From Phycisphaeraceae bacterium (GTDB lineage Bacteria; Planctomycetota; Phycisphaerae; Phycisphaerales; Phycisphaeraceae), in NCBI GenBank assembly GCA_016763955.1, contig JAESSU010000377.1, forward strand, positions 1 to 7,848: a stretch of 7,848 bases of DNA, in the 5' to 3' direction. The notes under the pieces were generated by a model. That model did no database searches and was not told the origin of the DNA. It saw only the letters and a program-made list of their open reading frames with translations. Within the stretch, counting starts at the first letter, position 1, and each line of letters opens with the position of its first letter. Positions 6,418 through 7,848 of the stretch are shown piece after piece. A program made the position numbers and the translations under genes.

Positions 6418-6447
6418 ATTATAACGGTGATTCAACAGAGATTTGAA
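6418..6447 (-). promoter_or_regulatory. Putative sigma-70 promoter for glycosyltransferase unit
   Basis: On the minus strand TTCAAA (6442-6447) is followed after 18 bases by a perfect TATAAT (6418-6423). Transcription would begin near 6411, giving a leader of about 80 bases before the first glycosyltransferase ATG. The -35 matches consensus at four of six positions. Confidence 0.5.
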
Positions 6448-6516
6448 GGATTACTTCAGAGAAATTGTTTTTAGGATGGCCCAACGACCGATATTTCATT
6501 AGAATACGCAGCAACA

Positions 6517-7722
6517 ATGAGATATACACGCGTCCAAATCGAGTCCATCGGCTATAAGCTAGGTCCAGTCGTCGTTACTTCTGACGAACTGGAAAGTCGC
6601 CTTGCGCCCATGTACGAAAAACTGCACATGTCCCACGGCCAGCTTAAAGCCTTGACCGGCATTGAAGAACGCCGTTGGTGGGATGAAGGTTACTCCTTGT
6701 CTCAAGGCGCATCTTCTGCTGCAAAAAAAGCACTAGATCAGTCCAACGTTCAGGTTAAGGACCTTGATGTGTTGGTGTACACCGGTGTCTGCCGTGAGCA
6801 GTTTGAGCCTGCGACCGCTTGCGTGGTAGCTGCTGAATTGGGGATCACCAATGATGCATTTATCTATGATATTTCTAATGCTTGCCTAGGTGTGCTAAAT
6901 GGTATTATCGACGTAGCTAACCGTATCGAGCTGGGACAAATTCGTGCAGGGATGATTGTCAGTTGTGAGTCCTCCCGTGAGATCAATGAAATCATGATCC
7001 AGCAGATGCTCGAAGATCCAACCATGGAGATGTACTCTAGCTCGCTTGCCACGCTGACCGGCGGGAGTGGCGCTGCGGCGGTTTTGCTCACCGATGGTTC
7101 CTTCGGTCTTAAAAATCGCCCGCGTTTGTGTGGGGCATCGTCTAAGGCTGCGCCTGAACATCACAAACTTTGTCGCTGGGGTGTAACGCTTTCGCCAGTC
7201 CAAATGGGCAAAATGATTTTCTCGCCGGATCGCCTGAAACTCGCATTAGATGAAATCATGCAGCCAGGCACACTTCCAGATACGCTCAAAGAGCTGATGG
7301 AACATACGGGCGATAAACTCCCACCTGTGCTTGCCAATCTCTTGCCTAAAGAAAAACTCCCCGCAGCGCTGACTCAGTTTATGCAGACCGACTCCGTAGC
7401 CGTCCTTAAACATGGCGCAGAGTTAGGTGTCCGAACTTGGGCAAGCTTCCTGACCCGTATGGGATGGGCTGTTGACCAGGTCGATAAAATTATCTGCCAT
7501 CAAGTAGGATCGGGTCATCGTGATACGATTCTTCGTGCACTGGGGATTCCGCCTGAAAAAGAATATTCAACCTATCCTTACTTGGGCAATATCGGCACAG
7601 TCTCTTTGCCCTTAACCGCAGCACTGGCAGAACAACGCAAGTTCTTAGTGCCCGGTGATCGCGTCGGATTCTTAGGTATTGGCTCAGGCCTTAACTGCCT
7701 TATGCTTGGCTGGGAGTGGTAA
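6517..7722 (+). CDS. oleA: OleA-like acyl-CoA condensing enzyme (ketoacyl synthase III family)
   Basis: Thiolase-fold enzyme predicted to join two fatty acyl-CoA chains by non-decarboxylative Claisen condensation, giving a beta-keto acid for long-chain olefin or beta-lactone synthesis. Catalytic residues by motif: Cys123 in DISNACLGV, His328 in ICHQVGSG, Asn358 in YLGNIGTVSLP; Glu97 in REQFEPATA matches the extra glutamate associated with OleA (inference from motif position). The N-terminus, with GIEERRWWDEG (48-58), and C-terminal GIGSGLNC (387-394) are OleA-like and distinguish it from ordinary FabH. Length 401 exceeds the ~340 usual for OleA because ~60 residues (~228-288) are inserted before TDS (291-293); this insert holds three LPxxLxx units. 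The ATG at 6517 is chosen because the N-terminus aligns with OleA from its first residues; no Shine-Dalgarno is visible. An alpha/beta hydrolase starts 5 bases after the stop, the expected oleAB order. A role in another condensing pathway cannot be excluded. Confidence 0.87.
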   Translation: MRYTRVQIESIGYKLGPVVVTSDELESRLAPMYEKLHMSHGQLKALTGIEERRWWDEGYSLSQGASSAAKKALDQSNVQVKDLDVLVYTGVCREQFEPATACVVAAELGITNDAFIYDISNACLGVLNGIIDVANRIELGQIRAGMIVSCESSREINEIMIQQMLEDPTMEMYSSSLATLTGGSGAAAVLLTDGSFGLKNRPRLCGASSKAAPEHHKLCRWGVTLSPVQMGKMIFSPDRLKLALDEIMQPGTLPDTLKELMEHTGDKLPPVLANLLPKEKLPAALTQFMQTDSVAVLKHGAELGVRTWASFLTRMGWAVDQVDKIICHQVGSGHRDTILRALGIPPEKEYSTYPYLGNIGTVSLPLTAALAEQRKFLVPGDRVGFLGIGSGLNCLMLGWEW

Positions 7723-7727
7723 TTCAA

Positions 7728-7848
7728 GTGAACGCAGCCTCCAGTTCGCGATCCAATTCAACACGGTCGCTCGAATTACCTGACTATAACTTTCAATCCA
7801 ACTGGTTTGCCATCGGCAAGCACCAGATGCATTATCTCGACGAATCCC
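7728..7848 (+). CDS. oleB: OleB-like alpha/beta hydrolase, N-terminal fragment (cut by window end)
   Basis: Only about 40 residues are present before the window ends. After a polar, Ser-rich N-terminus the frame reads SNWFAIGKHQMHYLDES, closely resembling the first beta-strands of haloalkane-dehalogenase-like alpha/beta hydrolases (pattern ...hxMHYxDE...). Directly after an oleA-like gene, the natural candidate is OleB, which decarboxylates a beta-lactone to the final cis-olefin. No catalytic residue lies within the fragment, so the function rests on this motif and on gene order. The GTG start at 7728 is chosen for its 5-base gap; GGAG inside the end of oleA lies 11 bases upstream. An in-frame GTG at 7716 is an alternative. 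It is probably co-transcribed with oleA. Confidence 0.7.
   Translation, partial: MNAASSSRSNSTRSLELPDYNFQSNWFAIGKHQMHYLDES

Larger units (their letters stand above)
6333..6516. other. Divergent intergenic region between glycosyltransferase unit and oleA
   Basis: This 184-base spacer separates genes transcribed away from each other. It holds a consensus-like minus-strand promoter (6418-6447), a repeated nonamer TAACGGTGA (6352-6360 and 6422-6430) and an inverted repeat AAAGTC/GACTTT at 6345-6364. For oleA I see TAGAAT at 6500-6505, 11 bases before the ATG, which could be a -10 for a nearly leaderless transcript, but no matching -35 is found, so I do not call it. Confidence 0.5.

Overview
The window most likely comes from a planctomycete, with the class Phycisphaerae as my best guess. 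This is inferred from three things: a single-chain SecD-SecF protein with a very long extra periplasmic segment, an OleA-type thiolase followed by the start of an OleB-like hydrolase, and mostly absent Shine-Dalgarno sequences. GC content looks moderate by eye. No 16S gene or other decisive marker is present, so the taxonomy is not proven.

Layout: (1) 1-308 has no convincing gene. It begins with a run of 13 C followed by GGAAGTT and is rich in short hairpins and a small direct repeat. (2) 309-3848 (+) is secDF, the proton-driven motor of Sec protein export, with fused SecD and SecF halves. It is followed by a strong intrinsic terminator at 3882-3915. (3) 3916-4080 is a short repeat-rich spacer carrying inverted and tandem copies of a motif ACTTCCGG plus a G-run. 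(4) 4081-6332 (-) is a three-gene unit, in transcription order: a DPM1-like family 2 glycosyltransferase, a small DUF2304 membrane protein and a second, rhamnosyltransferase-like family 2 glycosyltransferase. The genes are 5-12 bases apart and the unit converges on secDF. (5) 6333-6516 is a divergent intergenic region with a plausible promoter for the glycosyltransferase unit and an inverted repeat in its leader. (6) 6517-7722 (+) is an OleA-like enzyme, followed 5 bases later by the start of an OleB-like alpha/beta hydrolase that is cut by the window end.

The genes form three functional blocks: protein export, surface or lipid-linked glycan assembly, and head-to-head hydrocarbon (or beta-lactone) synthesis. 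All three concern the cell envelope, but I see no direct evidence that they are co-regulated. The least explained items are the ~215-residue SecD insertion, the ~60-residue OleA insertion with a threefold LPxxLxx motif, and the ACTTCCGG/poly-G repeat family flanking secDF. No CRISPR array, tRNA, rRNA, transposase or phage gene was seen.
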